NCBI GenBank assembly: GCA_051453625.1
Contig: JBOZIK010000001.1
Span: forward strand, 217,987,732-218,045,214
Length of the DNA stretch: 57,483 nt
Source of the DNA: Welwitschia mirabilis
Taxonomy: Eukaryota; Gnetophyta; Gnetopsida; Welwitschiales
Direction: 5' to 3'
Made by a program: the position numbers and the translations under genes. The notes beneath the pieces were generated by a model, which worked only from the letters and a program-made list of their open reading frames with translations, was not told the DNA's origin and searched no databases. Position 1 is the first letter of the stretch, and the number at the start of each line of letters is the position of its first letter. Below, one piece after another: positions 23,570-35,199 of the stretch.

Positions 23570-24440
23570 GAATAGCCTGCATTTATTCAAATGTTATCTT
23601 ATCCAAGTTATTTGTAGATGCATTCCACAAGATAAAAATTATGACATAGTTAAAGTTTATCATTTTGAAGATTGTGATAGTTATTATTTTACTAGTGAAA
23701 TGGCACCAAAATTTTAAAATTAGGTTTTTATTATCCTTTGATTTTTAAGAATGTACAAGAAGGCACATGATGTATTTGAATTGTATTCTTATAGTAGAAT
23801 ATTATAATGTATGAGGTATTAATTTTCAAGGCCTTTACCCTCATTTAAATAGATATGACTGCATCCTAATTTTCATAGATCATGTGACCAAGTGAATAGA
23901 AGCTTAATCATGTAAAAATAATGATTCCTATAAAGCAGTTAAGTTCTTTAAAAAATAAAAATATTTTAATAACATTTGATTGTTCAAGATTCCTAATTAG
24001 TAATGGAGGTACTAACTTTTATAATAAAGTATTTAACAAACTCTTAGCTAAGTATGTGTTTACTCATAAAGTCATAACAACTTATCGCACTTAGACTATT
24101 AGACGTGTTGAAGTGATTACCTAAGAAATAAAAAACATATTGCAAAACATTTTGTAAGCCTACAGGATAGCTTATAAGACACCCTTAAGAATGTTCCCCT
24201 TTAGGCTAGTTTATGGAAGAGCTTATCATATACTTATGGAATTGAAATACAAACTTATTAGATAATCAATAATATGAACTTAGACCTTGAAATGATTAGG
24301 AAAAAAAAAGTTATTCAACTTAATGAGTTAGATGAGAATAGAAATGATGCTTATGAAAACCAAAAAATTCATTGGAATAGGGTAGAGAAACTACATGATT
24401 AAAGACATTCTTAGGAAAATATTCAAGAAGGATTCAACTA
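23570..24440 (+). pseudogene. Gypsy-2 integrase remnant
   Basis: The zinc-binding part appears as CRCIPQDKNYDIVKVYHFED (equivalent to RRCIPxxE...ILxxCH). The core has LISNGGTNFYNKVFNKLLAK at about 24000-24060, where the second catalytic Asp (ISDGG) is Asn, then THKVITTY. Further on AYRIAYKTPLRMFPFRLVYG and IQLNELDENRNDAYENQKIH are strikingly well kept. A few stops (former Gln codons) interrupt. It ends near 24440. Confidence 0.9.
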
Positions 24441-26566
24441 TGTTTTATTTATAATTCAAGACTATATTTATTTCTAACAAAAATAGTTTTAATTATAAAA
24501 CTTAAATGTCATTAAATAAGTGCTTTAAAATGGTGTATTACTCATTGAAAATCCCAAAAATTAGCTAGCATTTAAATTTATGGTCATTTCCTTAAGAATT
24601 TTCATCATTCATCCTAATGACTTATGAGTTTATGAGACTCACTAATCCTAGTTAAGGGCCTTAAATATTTAAACTATTAATAAGTAATTTTTTGGGTCAT
24701 TCTAAGTTTTAGTTGAGATTAGGTATGTGTATGACTTTTGAAAAGAAGTAACACTTATTTTTGAGTTATTCTATTCAGGTTGTATTCGCTTTAGTCTTTA
24801 ATTTAGAAATAGAAAAAATGGGTGAAAATATAAAATCCACCTTTAGGATGTACTCGTTATTTTCAAGCATTCATGGGAATAATATTAATTCTTAACTAAG
24901 ATAATGAGTCATTGATCCACTGTATACATAAAACTTTATATCAAAAGAAGATTCAAGACAAACAAACATATATCTATTCTATATAAGAGTATTTTACCTT
25001 TGATCAATATTACTAGGTTTAGCTAATTACATCAAGGTTATAAATGCTTACTAGTAGAGTATCTTTAACTATCTACTTATGACATGTTTAACTACATCAA
25101 GGTTATAAATTATTGTTGATAATGGACCACTAATTTCTTCATAAAACAACATGCTTAACTCTATTGAAAGAAAAATGTCATAACAATAAATGCTTAGATA
25201 GATTAAAATTTTGAAACTGAGTTAATATTAATGGTAGAAAGAAAATTAGAATGATAAAATGATGGGAATTAAAGATATTAAAAATTGTACTTATAGTTTA
25301 CTTACAAAGTCTTAAATTTTATGAGTTTTCTTAGTTAATACTACCTTATGTATTTAAGACTAAGATCCATTAAATAAATTTTAAAATTTACAATAATTTC
25401 AATAAATAAGGCCATTAGCTTAGAAACTTTATCTTCCTTACTTTTGAGTTATATAGCTAAGTTCCATTTCCATTATAATAAGCATTACCATTTCATCATC
25501 ATTTTCATTTTATTCCTAGGAATACTACATTTCTCCCTTTCAATCTTATCATGATTCTATGAAAAATAATTAAAAAAATTATAAGGCATACATGTTTATC
25601 ATATATTAACTTTTCACTTCATGTTTATATTAGAAAAGCATGTCTAAATTAGGGATGTTTAGAAAGTATAAGTTTTCATTAGATGGGTTTTCTTTGCATT
25701 ATAGCATAGGTTGCATTGATTTGCATTTTTCTATAAAAAGGATCATGTTGAAGATATTTCTAAAATTCTAAGGATTTCTCTCAAATTTCATTTGTAATTT
25801 TTTCTATTTAAAAACTTTAATAACAAAGTTTAATTTTGATTTGGGGGTGCGGAATTTATAAATTTTTCAAAAAACATTTTGGATTTAGTGTCTTATTTAC
25901 AAAATTTACCCAAATTTTTTGAAGTTTCTATCATTTACATAAATACTTGTACTTAGAAATTTTCAATGTTAATCATTTTTATTATGATTTTTGTTAAGGA
26001 TCTATCAAAGTTCTAGTTAGAGAATGTATCAACATGTAAAAATTAATATTTAAATTAAGTATTTCAATTTAATTTATCTTAGAAAAGCTATTGAGTTAAT
26101 TGTTTAGTTACAATTTATGTCTTAACTTATATTTATCATAAATAACAAAGTTATGTACCTTTTCATGATAAATTGAGGTACTTAATAGCGTAATGGAGCA
26201 TCATGCACAATCTAAAATCCATCTTATTAAAAATACTAGTGGCACTAGTGGAGTTATATGATTGAACTAATTCCTATGAATAACACAGTTCCAAACTAAC
26301 ATGTCAGACTTATCATGGAGCTACACATGGAATGTAGGTAAGGATATAATTAGTTATTTCATCTTAGTTAGTCATAATCTTTAGAGACATGTTGTGTTAA
26401 TTTGGTATATATATGACATTTATGTGATGGACATGTGATAGTGAAATAATAATGAAGTAGTAAGCATAAGTAATGGTGCCACATGGTGGTGGCATTAATA
26501 CATATGATGGTAGCATTAGTTGAAAGCATTTGGACTCAATGCCATATGTTAAAACAATTATGATGA

Positions 26567-26777
26567 TTTTCCATCACATACTACATGATGAAGATTCTAC
26601 CTAATGCTATAAGGTAAAATATTTTCTACTAAGTGCTACATGATAAAGAATCTATGTAATGCTACATATTAAAATCTTTTCCACCAAATGCTACATGATA
26701 AATACTTTATTTAATACTATAGGATAGAATATTTTTTACCAAATGCTACATTATGAAGATTCTACTTAATGTTATCC
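26567..26777 (+). repeat. LTR B minisatellite, 4 units of about 55 bases
   Basis: Units contain GCTACATGATGAAGATTCTA and ATGCTATAAGG-type cores, as in LTRs A and C. Confidence 0.8.
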
Positions 26778-26830
26778 ATGTCACCTATAGCTATGAGCTA
26801 AAAAAGCCAATTACCCCTCCTTAGCTTTAC

Positions 26831-26840
26831 CTATAAAAGG
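26831..26840 (+). promoter_or_regulatory. Candidate TATA box of LTR B
   Basis: CTATAAAAGG lies downstream of the minisatellite, a plausible U3 promoter position in a gypsy LTR. LTR C lacks the corresponding stretch. No transcription evidence can be seen from sequence. Confidence 0.4.
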
Positions 26841-28392
26841 TCTTTAAAGCGTCTCATTGTAAGATTCAATTCTTTAGTGATGAAAGCTCTACTATACTTT
26901 AAAATCAGTTTTTAAGGTATCTTATGAAGTTCCTTTTGGAGTGGGGTAGCTTCAAGGTTATCTTAAGGAGTTTGTACTTCATCATTCTTCTTTTTTAAAA
27001 TATAAGACAATTGCTTTTTTTGTTAATAAAATTATAGTTTCCTTTATGATTTAGAATAGTAATTTAATTTCCACTTTGAATGCTTTATTAAAACTATGTT
27101 AATGTCAAGTATATTTTATTAAGTAAATTATTATACTCTAATGTAGCTAGTGGTTCCAAGTATTTGATGGTTCTTAGGCACAAATTCATGCTTATATTTG
27201 AATTAAAATCACACTAAGTAATATGAACTAAAAAACTTAGCTAGTGTAAGATTTAAGTTAGGTAATTACTATATATTCTTGAATTTAAGTTTTATGTGTA
27301 GATAACTTAAGTTAGATTATAGTGTTAGCTCATTTCTATTTCATCGTTAGAAAATTTCCCCTTTAATCACACTTTGGATTTAAATTCTTATTATTTATTT
27401 TTTACTTTGTAACTATTTATGTGCTAACTTTTATGAGCTAACCATAGTCATCCCTGTGGATAGAGTGATACTGGGTACTTACTTGGTTTAAAGTATAAAA
27501 ATTAAATGACCTTATTAAATTTTAACCTCATTACTAGGGATGATGGCATGGTAAGTTTTTTCAGTAGTACATAGAAAGTTTTATTTTCTTACTTTTTAAA
27601 TAGCTACATTTTCATTTCTCTTTTCTTTTATTTCCAATGATTGGTATTGATCCATTTTAGTGATACTCGAACTAGTCCTAGCTTTTTGCCATTAGATTTA
27701 TACATTTCTTTTACTTTCTATACTTTCTAATATTAGGCATTGGTCCTTTTCTAATGAAATCCAAACTAGTCTAGCTCTTTCTAGTTTCTATTAAACTTTC
27801 TAATTCTAAATTGAACATTATCATTATACTAAATTTTATTATTATAGGGGTCAAAAAGTTTTTGCAGGTTTGATACTTCGTTTCTCTTAAATGAACCATG
27901 ACAAGAAGGCAAAAAAATCAAGATGATGAAATTAGAAAAAGAGTCTTCCTTCCCTTTCTTTTTTTTATTTTTTTAGTTTTTTAAATTTTATGTTTTTGTA
28001 GATTTCATTTTTAGTTCTATGTTATTTTTTTTCTTTTTTGAGTTTCTATTTTTCTAAGGGTTTTTTTATGATTTTCATTTTATATCTACACTTCCATTTC
28101 TATTTTAAGATTTATCATGAAAATGAACTATGCCCTTTGTTCTTTCTTAATGATAACCCTTATCATTTCAAGACCAAAATCATTTCGATAATACACGAAC
28201 CTTTAAAGATTATTTTCAAAATCTAGAATTCCCTTCACACAGAGATCAACCTCTTTATAACTCTAAGTTTAAAAACCCTTGCTTTGAGCAAAAAGAATAT
28301 GATCCTATATTTTTTTATCACCCTTTTTTATCTTTATTCCTTATCATTTTATTAAAATCCTTTATCCTCTAATCTTTATCCTTTATTTTCTC

Positions 28393-28827
28393 ATGAATAC
28401 CATTCATCTTCCTTTTCATATTATTCATCATTTAACAAATACCCTCCATTTTTCTATTAGTAAAAAATCCTCTTCAATTTTCTTAGAAGATACCTTTAAA
28501 ATCTTCATGACATTTAATACTAAAATCCTTATTATCTTCAACCAACATGAAGAGAAAGATCCTCCTGCATCCCTTGAATCTAGTCTTAGAAATTTTAGAA
28601 GGAATGAGGATATTCAAATATATGAAATCAAAACCATAATTTTTAGGAATAAGAAAGAAACTATTATGGACATTCAAGTTAAGAAATTATTAGAAAGTGA
28701 TCAATCATTTGAAGAAAATTATACCAATGAGGAGTCACTTAATCAACTTAAAGAGGAAGAACTTTCTATACTTCATGATCTTAATCTTATGAGTCTTAAC
28801 AGTCTTAACAGAATTTATAATAGTTAA
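28393..28827 (+). CDS. Unrecognised 144-codon open frame
   Basis: This is the longest uninterrupted frame in the window. The product begins with a His/Ile-rich stretch (MNTIHLPFHIIHHL) and turns acidic and probably helical from about residue 50: HEEKDPPASLESSLRNF, then LLESDQSFEENYTNEES and LKEEELSILHDLN. No catalytic motif, zinc finger, membrane segment or signal peptide is apparent. It lies in the interior between LTR B and LTR C, where gag would be expected, so it may be part of a decayed gag-like protein; the acidic tail phrase recurs in decayed form at 28915-28950 (DKSFEEGYT). It may also be a chance survivor. I assign no function. Confidence 0.3.
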   Translation: MNTIHLPFHIIHHLTNTLHFSISKKSSSIFLEDTFKIFMTFNTKILIIFNQHEEKDPPASLESSLRNFRRNEDIQIYEIKTIIFRNKKETIMDIQVKKLLESDQSFEENYTNEESLNQLKEEELSILHDLNLMSLNSLNRIYNS

Positions 28828-29315
28828 AATAATGAAATCCAAATCCTATCCTTTATGAGTGAGGAAAATCAATGAGGAAGCTAATGAGGACCTAAAGAAG
28901 GAACACAAACTAAAGGGTGATAAATCATTTGAGGAAGGTTATACCATTTTGGAGAGCTATACATCAGGATGAGTCATTTAGAAATCCTTTTAAAGAGGAG
29001 CATTTTAAAGAAAACACCATACATGATCCATAATATGTAAAATCTTTGTCTTCTTCTTAACATCCTCATGAGAAAAATGTTTCTATATCATTTTCATTTT
29101 TTAAATAAAAGTCAAGATTCAATAAAGAATGCAAACCTCCCTTAGAGTTAGAATCAACTTCTATTGAATTTAAGCCTAATTATTTTGATAATTTCATTTT
29201 TTCTAGAGGTTTCCAACCTACTTTTATTTGTATCTCAAAATCATGACTTGCAAGATTTGTTTAGAAAGTATAAGAAAGTTATAAAATGGTTTATTTCAAA
29301 TTTTAAATGCATGAT

Positions 29316-29430
29316 TTTGCTAATTTCATGAATGATGTTCTCTCTGATTTTATAGACTTATGTGTAAAAATTTACATAGGTGATTTCATAGCTCATGACC
29401 ATCCATCTCACTTAAGAGTTTATCATCTTA
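29316..29430 (+). pseudogene. Fragment of a different Ty3/gypsy RT
   Basis: The frame from 29316 reads FANFMNDVLSDFIDLCVKIY and then IGDFIAHDHPSHLRVYH. This matches the TFxxLMNDVLxxFLDxFVxVYLDDILIYSxxxxEHLxHL segment of chromovirus-type RTs and not the FMDDFSVYG form of the Athila/Tat copies nearby. The catalytic YLDD is YIGD, so the first Asp is replaced by Gly. Only about 40 codons are recognisable. It could be a captured or older nested fragment. Confidence 0.6.
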
Positions 29431-31161
29431 ATCCTCATTCATGCATTACTTAGAAAACCCTATTTTAATAATATTTTAATTTAAATGCATAGTTTTAATT
29501 TATATTTTTATTTTAGATTAATTTAGGATGGGTAGTGTTACTTGATGGTGTATCTTTCATCTAATAACCTAAACACTACCATTTTTATAATCATCGCTGT
29601 AAGCCATTCCACATACATAGTGTTAAGTTTCATCCATTTCATAAATTAAGACATAACCACCTTAAAAGTTATCATCAATCCTTTCAATTAAGGCATTACT
29701 TCATTAGGCTCATAGACCATCCATTATGACCATCTTATGTTGAGTTCATGAGACGTAAGATTCGAGGTAGTAGCCTGTTCATAATAAACAAGAATAAGAG
29801 ATCTTTTCATTCCATGGTTTTGGTTGAGATTAGGAAAATCCTTGTTTTTTAAGAGTAATTCATCTTCATCTTTAACTTCTTTTATTAAGGCTTACATTCA
29901 TATATTATATCTATTTTGAAATTGAGAAAAAAATGATTTTTCTACTTTTATGGTGTATCTTTTTTTTTTAAGCATTAATGGGGATAAGAGGATTCTTAAT
30001 TATATAATAAGCAAATGATCCCTCTTATGTGCTGGAAAAAAATTACATGAGAAGTAGAATCAAAATAAAAAAATAACATCTCTTCTCCAAAAGCATAATT
30101 TTATTTCTTACTAGGTTTTGTTAGGTTTAGATAACTACTCAGGGCTATGAAAGCTTGCTAGCAAAGTAGCCCTAACAAGTCATTATGGTACATTTGAGTA
30201 AATTAGGGCTATTGATGCTTATTGATAATGTAGCAATAAATTATTCATGTACAACATGTTTAACTCCATTGGAAGAAGGTTCCACAACATAATTAAAGAT
30301 GGGATTGAAGACTATTTGTGAATTAATTATTTTAACATTTGGTACTTAAGATCTTTTACCACTCTTTATTTTTATGAATTTACTTTATTATTTCCTTAAC
30401 TTATTTTAATTTATGTCCATAATTAAATTAACTCTTTCTAGGCCATTGTTTTAGTTTTGTAATCTCTTTTATTCATAACATGCATAATAGAATGTTAGTT
30501 TCATTTTTATTCACCTTATTTCCATTCATTTAATCATTCCATCTCGCGTGTATTTATTCTTCCATCTCTATGATAAAGCATACATAAGGATACATTATTG
30601 TTTATTATAATAAGACCTCTTCCTTCAAGAGTTATCCTAGAATCTTCTTTTTTTTCTTAATTTTTATCTATTTTCCCTTTTAACTTTTTCTTTTTTATTC
30701 CATTCATCTATAAAATTCATTTGTATAACCTTATTGTTTAGTGATTTCTCAAAGAATTTCCTTTCACTTTATGCATCTTTTATTATTTTATTTCTTATGC
30801 ATTATATCTTATTTTCATTTTTTTTTAATCCTTTCTAGTTTTAATAAAATGACATGTATCAAGCTTATTCCCTCTAAAGATTTATTATCTTGTTCTCAAA
30901 TTCTACTTTGATTTTGCCCCTATCATTTTAAAATTTGAGGATCAAATTTAATTTTGGTTTGAGGGTATGACATTCACATGACATTTGTATTTTTCAAGGA
31001 GTTTTTCATTTTTAATGTCTTATTTTTATAATTTGACCAAAACTTTTGAAGTTTTCATTATTTTCACATAATACTTGAATGGTTTTACTTAGAAAGTTTT
31101 ACATCTGAGTCATTAGTTATCAATGTTTTGCTAAAGAACTAGCAAAAGTCTAGTTAGAGGG

Positions 31162-32640
31162 TGTGTTAATATGTAAAATTAACATTTATATCAAGTATTT
31201 TAGGCCAATTGAGCTTAAAAAAGATATTAAATTAATCATTGTTATCATGAATTATGTATTTCCTTAGTTTTATCAAAGTTATGAACTTTTCCATGACAAA
31301 TCCAAATGCTTAATAGTATAATGGGGTATTCTACAAAATCTAAAGCCAATCTAATAGGAAACACATATAGTGCTAGTGGATCTGTATGGTAGCACCATTC
31401 TTGTGAATAAATCAAATCCAAACTAACATGATAGACTTATCACGAAATTACATATGGAATATAGTTATGAGCACTATCAGTTACTACATTATACTTGACT
31501 GAGATCTTCAAATACATGTGGCACCGATATGATAAATACATGGCATTAATGTGACAGACATGTATCACTGATATGGTAGCAAAGTAGTAAGAATAAGTGA
31601 TAGTGACATGTGGTAATGACATTAATACACATGATTCTAGCATTGATTAAAAGCATCTAAACTTAAAGCCACATGTTAAGATGATTGTGATGATTTTCCA
31701 TCAAATGCTACATGACAAAGATTCTACATAATGATATGGGACAAAATATTTTTCACTAAATGTAACATAAAAAAGTCTCTACCTAATGCTAAAAATTAGA
31801 ATCTTTTTCATCAAATGCTACATAACAAAGACTCTACTTAATGCTATGTGATAGAATCTTTTTTACTGGATGCTACATTATGAAGATTCTACCTAATGAT
31901 ATAGGATGGAGTACATCCACCTCACTTACTACTATGAGCCAAGAAACCCAACTATCCCCTCTTCTACACTTTGGAGTTAGTCTTCAAGTTGTCTTGATAG
32001 ATTCCCTTGAAGTGGGCTAACTTTAATGATAGATCAAGGAGTCTATACCTCATGTTCTTCTTTCTTGAATTGTTAGACAATTACTATTTATATTAACAAA
32101 ATTATAGTTTTCCTGTTTAATTTAGAATAACAATTTATTTTAAACTTTGAATGCTTATTAGAACTATATTAATGTTAAGTATATTTTAGTGAGTGAATTC
32201 TTATGCTTTATCTTAGCTAGTAATTGAAAGTATTTGATGGTTATTAGGCATAATTTCCTACTTGTCATGCTTATATTTGAACTAAAAACATGCTACATAT
32301 CATGAAGGATTTCACCAACACTTATGTGATGGATGAGATTATGCCATCACGATCCAAATGTGAACAACTTGACTAAGGCAATATTTAACTTAAGTAATTA
32401 TCATTTATTCTTAAATTCAAGTTCCATGTTTACATAATTTAGGTTGAATTAGAGTTTTAGTTCATTCCTATTTCATCATTAGAAGATTTTCCCTTTAATA
32501 ACATTTTAGATTTGAATTCTTATTATTTGTCTTTTACTTGCAACTATTTATGTTCTAACTTTTATAAGATGACGACATTCATTCCTTTAGAGGACAATAC
32601 TAGATATTTACCTAGTTTAAATTTTAAGGAAGTTAAATGA
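31162..32640 (+). repeat. LTR C of the gypsy cluster
   Basis: It starts near TGTTAATATGTAAAATTAAC and matches LTR B in order: GACATG-type motifs, four minisatellite units (31694-31911), then the downstream part with AGTATTTTAGTGAGTGAATT and, near 32570-32620, a decayed version of the terminal CCCTGTGGAT region. The TATA-like box seen in LTR B is missing because a short stretch is deleted. Immediately to the right minus-strand gypsy-3 integrase sequence begins. Confidence 0.8.
31694..31911 (+). repeat. LTR C minisatellite, 4 units of about 55 bases
   Basis: Four consecutive units start with TTTT(C/T)(C/A)(A/C)T(C)AAATGCTACAT-like sequence and each contains a (G/A)A(A)GA(T/C)TCTAC core. Confidence 0.8.
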
Positions 32641-32699
32641 CATTATTAGACATCTAATAATTAAATTAAGTAAATCATATACTTGTTATACTCTAGGTT

Positions 32700-33250
32700 T
32701 TTAGCTAAAATAAATCCTAAAGTTTTATGTTATCGAATTAATTTCTTACATGATATTAATTTTAAATACATTTACTTTTTTACCTTTTTAAGTAATCTAC
32801 AATTTGAGGTTTAGGAGATAGGATCAAATTCATGACTTATGGGAATGGATTTATGAAAATATTCAAGTCTTTAACCATTTATTTTAAATAAATGATTATC
32901 TTCAAGGCTTAGAATGTTAATAACACCATAGAGAAATACTTCTAACACTTAGAATGAATCAACCCACTTTGATAGTATTCTAGGGAATTTGTATAGTCTT
33001 AAATCATGAAGATAAATCAAGTTATTAGGTTCAAATTTTTTCTAAGGATGATTATCATGAAAGGTTTTTATCCTTTGTTTTTCTTTCTTTATTTTAGGGA
33101 ATTTGTGTAGCCTTAAATCATGAAAAAAAATCAAGTTATTAGTTTAAGTTTTTTCTAAGGATATGTTTATCATGGAGGATTTTATCCTTTTTTTTTAAAG
33201 GAAACTAGTCAATATTTTCATTAGGAATAAAAAAAGAGATTAAAAGGAAA
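32700..33250 (-). pseudogene. Gypsy-3 integrase C-terminal part, with tandem duplication
   Basis: On the minus strand this reads GVINILSLEDNHLFKING followed by RLEYFHKSIPISHEF after frame correction by eye of small shifts, the (Y)GAxEIxxxEDxxxFKVNGQRLKxxH ending of plant gypsy integrases. Upstream the phrase around HDK..LRKN and LIFLHD occurs twice because 32981-33094 is duplicated as 33095-33205. It belongs to the integrase whose core is at 35200-36250, with a LINE between. Confidence 0.7.
32981..33205. repeat. Tandem duplication, period 114 bases
   Basis: TAGGGAATTTGT(A/G)TAG(T/C)C starts both at 32981 and at 33095, and the copies run in parallel through ATCAAGTTATTAG and TTTTTTCTAAGGAT to TTTATCC. 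They differ at a modest number of positions. Confidence 0.85.
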
Positions 33251-33259
33251 AATCGAAAA

Positions 33260-35170
33260 ACTACATAATCTTAATCATAGATTTTGGTTAAAAGAAAGCA
33301 TTAGTGTACTATAGTCAAAGTTAATACTCATAAGACATGATCTTATAACATAATGTACAAAAAATTCCATGTGGTTAGATAAAGTTATAATAATAAGTTA
33401 AGAATAGTAACATCATGAAGAATGATTTATGTCATGGTAGGTTTAGATTCCTAAGTTTCATCATCCTCTAACATGGAGTAGATATTTCCATAAAGTCATG
33501 GCCTCAATCTAAATCATACTGGTAATGCTTATTCTAGTTTTAAAAACTCTAAGATTAGGATGCTTCCAAAGGTAGTAATAAGAACAAATAAATAATGCTC
33601 AATTATCCTTATTATTTTATAGCTAGGTATAATTTCAAGCTTTCATTAATTTAAAATGGCATTTGCAAATTTCACCATGAGTACCATCCTTCCTTTTTCC
33701 AAACATCATTTACTGAGATGCAACTCTCATTGATTTAAATATTTTTGGGTTGGTAATTTTTTCTTGCATAAGTCAAGAGAAAATAATCTTATATTGAGTA
33801 GGTTACTTACCCAATGATAATGTTAAGGGTCCTTATCATAATTGAATGTAGTAGCATGCCCATGAATCATAGAATATTAGTGATTCTCATGTTAAAAGTG
33901 CTATCCATTTTGATATATATAATGGTAATAAAACCACTAATAAATATGTTTAAAACTCCTCTATATACTTTAAGCATAAAAACTTATATGGGATTCTTTA
34001 AATGTAATTCACTCATATAAATATTTTTTCTTCATGATAATTACCCATGACTTATTAGTAGTACAAAGTTTTCATAAAATTTTTTCTAGCAAAGCAATAT
34101 TAAAAGAAAACATATGTTTCCTTCCACATTCTCCACTGTTTTTAGGTTTGTAAGAATGATCCATATGAAAGTATGAAAAGTACATCTATGAAAGATTTTC
34201 CCCTACCCACCGTCACCCCACAAAAAAAAAATAAAAAATAAAAAAAGAATAGCACTACATAGACTCAATAAAGTAAATAATATGCTTTGGTGCTTTCAAA
34301 CAAGATCTTGGGTAGATATCTTTGATTTCATAAAAGTTTTAGCTAACTTAATCCTACATACTTATGAAAGAGCTTTCATCTTCCATCTTGTTAGTGTGTT
34401 ATTAATTCCTTAAATGAATTCTTCTGCTTATGCTTTGTAATCTTTCTATTAGATAGGAGTAATCCAAGATATATTGTAAGCTCTTCATATAATAGGAAAC
34501 CTTATGAATAATGCACTTGTATTTAATTATTTAATTGTAGTCTCATAAAGTACATCTTACTCTTATACATGTTAATCATAAGGTTAGAAGCCAAAAAAAA
34601 ATTAATTAGAAGTCTCCTTACAACTAAAATATCATCATCCTAATTCCTAATTACTAGCATAATATCATCCACAAACTAGATATGAGTATATTTTGGGAAA
34701 CCATAATTAGGAGTGATTCATCTAATTTTTTACTCTAGTTTTATATGCCTATTGTATGATGAAAGCCCTTCCATAGTAAGAATAAATAAATATGAAGAAA
34801 TGGGATCTACTTGGCATAGCCCTTTAATAGTAGTAAAAATCCTTGTGTGAACATAATTAATGAAAAGGAACATAATTGTAGATGCATAATACTTAACCAA
34901 TTTGACAAAATCTAAATTTATTGAGAATATAATCCATATATTTTTAGGACAATTGATCATAGTAATTACTAATTTCTAGCTTTATAGCTATATTACCTTC
35001 TTCTTGTTTAGTAACTAAGGAAATTATCTTCTGAACAAGTAAGGATTAAACAATTATATGCTAGCCTTTAAGAAAGCCTTCCTGTTTATTAGAAATAGTA
35101 TTAGGTAATATTATTTTAATTCTTAAAGAAATAAATACAAATATAATTTTATGTAGACACGTACACAAGC
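33260..35170 (-). mobile_element. LINE-1, L1-type, inserted in gypsy-3
   Basis: This is a decayed, 5'-truncated L1-type non-LTR element on the minus strand. Gypsy-3 integrase core lies to its right (upstream) and the integrase C-terminus to its left, so it is nested. A run of T at 33188-33196 beside its downstream end could be the remnant of a poly(A) tail. Only the RT part is clear; endonuclease and ORF1 are absent. Confidence 0.75.
34560..35160 (-). pseudogene. LINE-1 reverse transcriptase remnant
   Basis: RT primes on nicked target DNA in LINEs. The minus strand reads ISNKQEGFLKG, then NIAIKL, the AFVPGRQI...KLDMxKAYD block in decayed form. The frame 34960-34730 gives IFTTIKGLCQVDPISSYLFI followed by LTMEGLS, matching the GLRQGDPLSPYLFxLxMExLS block of L1 RTs. 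At 34664-34675 the catalytic motif is FVDD (usually FADD), with both Asp kept, followed by LASNLMINMYKSK. Stops interrupt the frame. Confidence 0.85.
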
Positions 35171-35199
35171 TAATACAATAGTACCCCTTCATAAAACAA

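Larger units (their letters stand above)
20333..26024 (+). mobile_element. Gypsy-2 interior (Athila/Tat-type), plus strand
   Basis: The interior of a decayed Ty3/gypsy element lies between LTR A and LTR B, with protease, RT, RNase H and integrase in Ty3 order. Gag is not visible and may lie in the gap. A reversed LTR fragment interrupts it between protease and RT (21390-21910). The 3' non-coding part (24650-26024) includes TTTTGATTTGGGGGTG near 25840, a G-rich phrase typical of the 3' region of Athila-like elements, and it is partly shared with the sequence before LTR C. Confidence 0.85.
26025..27510 (+). repeat. LTR B of the gypsy cluster
   Basis: This aligns with LTR C over nearly 1.5 kb and with LTR A over its first 730 bases. 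It starts around TGTATCAACATGTAAAAATT and holds four minisatellite units (26567-26777), a TATA-like box and a downstream part. Near 27450 CATCCCTGTGGATAGAGTGA resembles the conserved sequence near the 3' end of Tat/Athila LTRs. The right boundary is approximate. It can serve as 3' LTR of gypsy-2 and as 5' LTR of the next interior. Confidence 0.8.
27511..31161 (+). mobile_element. Interior between LTR B and LTR C, pol-poor
   Basis: About 3.65 kb lie between two same-orientation LTRs. It contains a possible gag-type start (27899: MTRRQKNQDDEIRKR), a 144-codon open frame, a short RT-like fragment of another gypsy type, and a 3' part (29800-31160) partly shared with the sequence before LTR B, including the TTTGGTTTGAGGGTATG phrase near 30955. 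It lacks RT palm, RNase H and integrase of its own, so it looks like a non-autonomous (LARD-like) derivative. A direct repeat of about 50 bases containing ACTAGTC is seen at 27645-27695 and 27735-27785. Confidence 0.6.

Noticed and set aside
28038-28226. 62-codon plus-strand frame rich in Phe and His
   Set aside because: It has a low-complexity Phe/Tyr/Ile composition typical of T-rich DNA; no motif and no neighbouring support.
19504-31911. CRISPR-like array
   Set aside because: The 55-base units are contiguous and degenerate without unique spacers, lie inside LTRs, and the DNA is plant-like.
34219-34247. A-rich stretch as the poly(A) tail of LINE-1
   Set aside because: LINE-1 is on the minus strand, so its tail should appear as T on the plus strand; this A run has the wrong orientation and lies inside the element.
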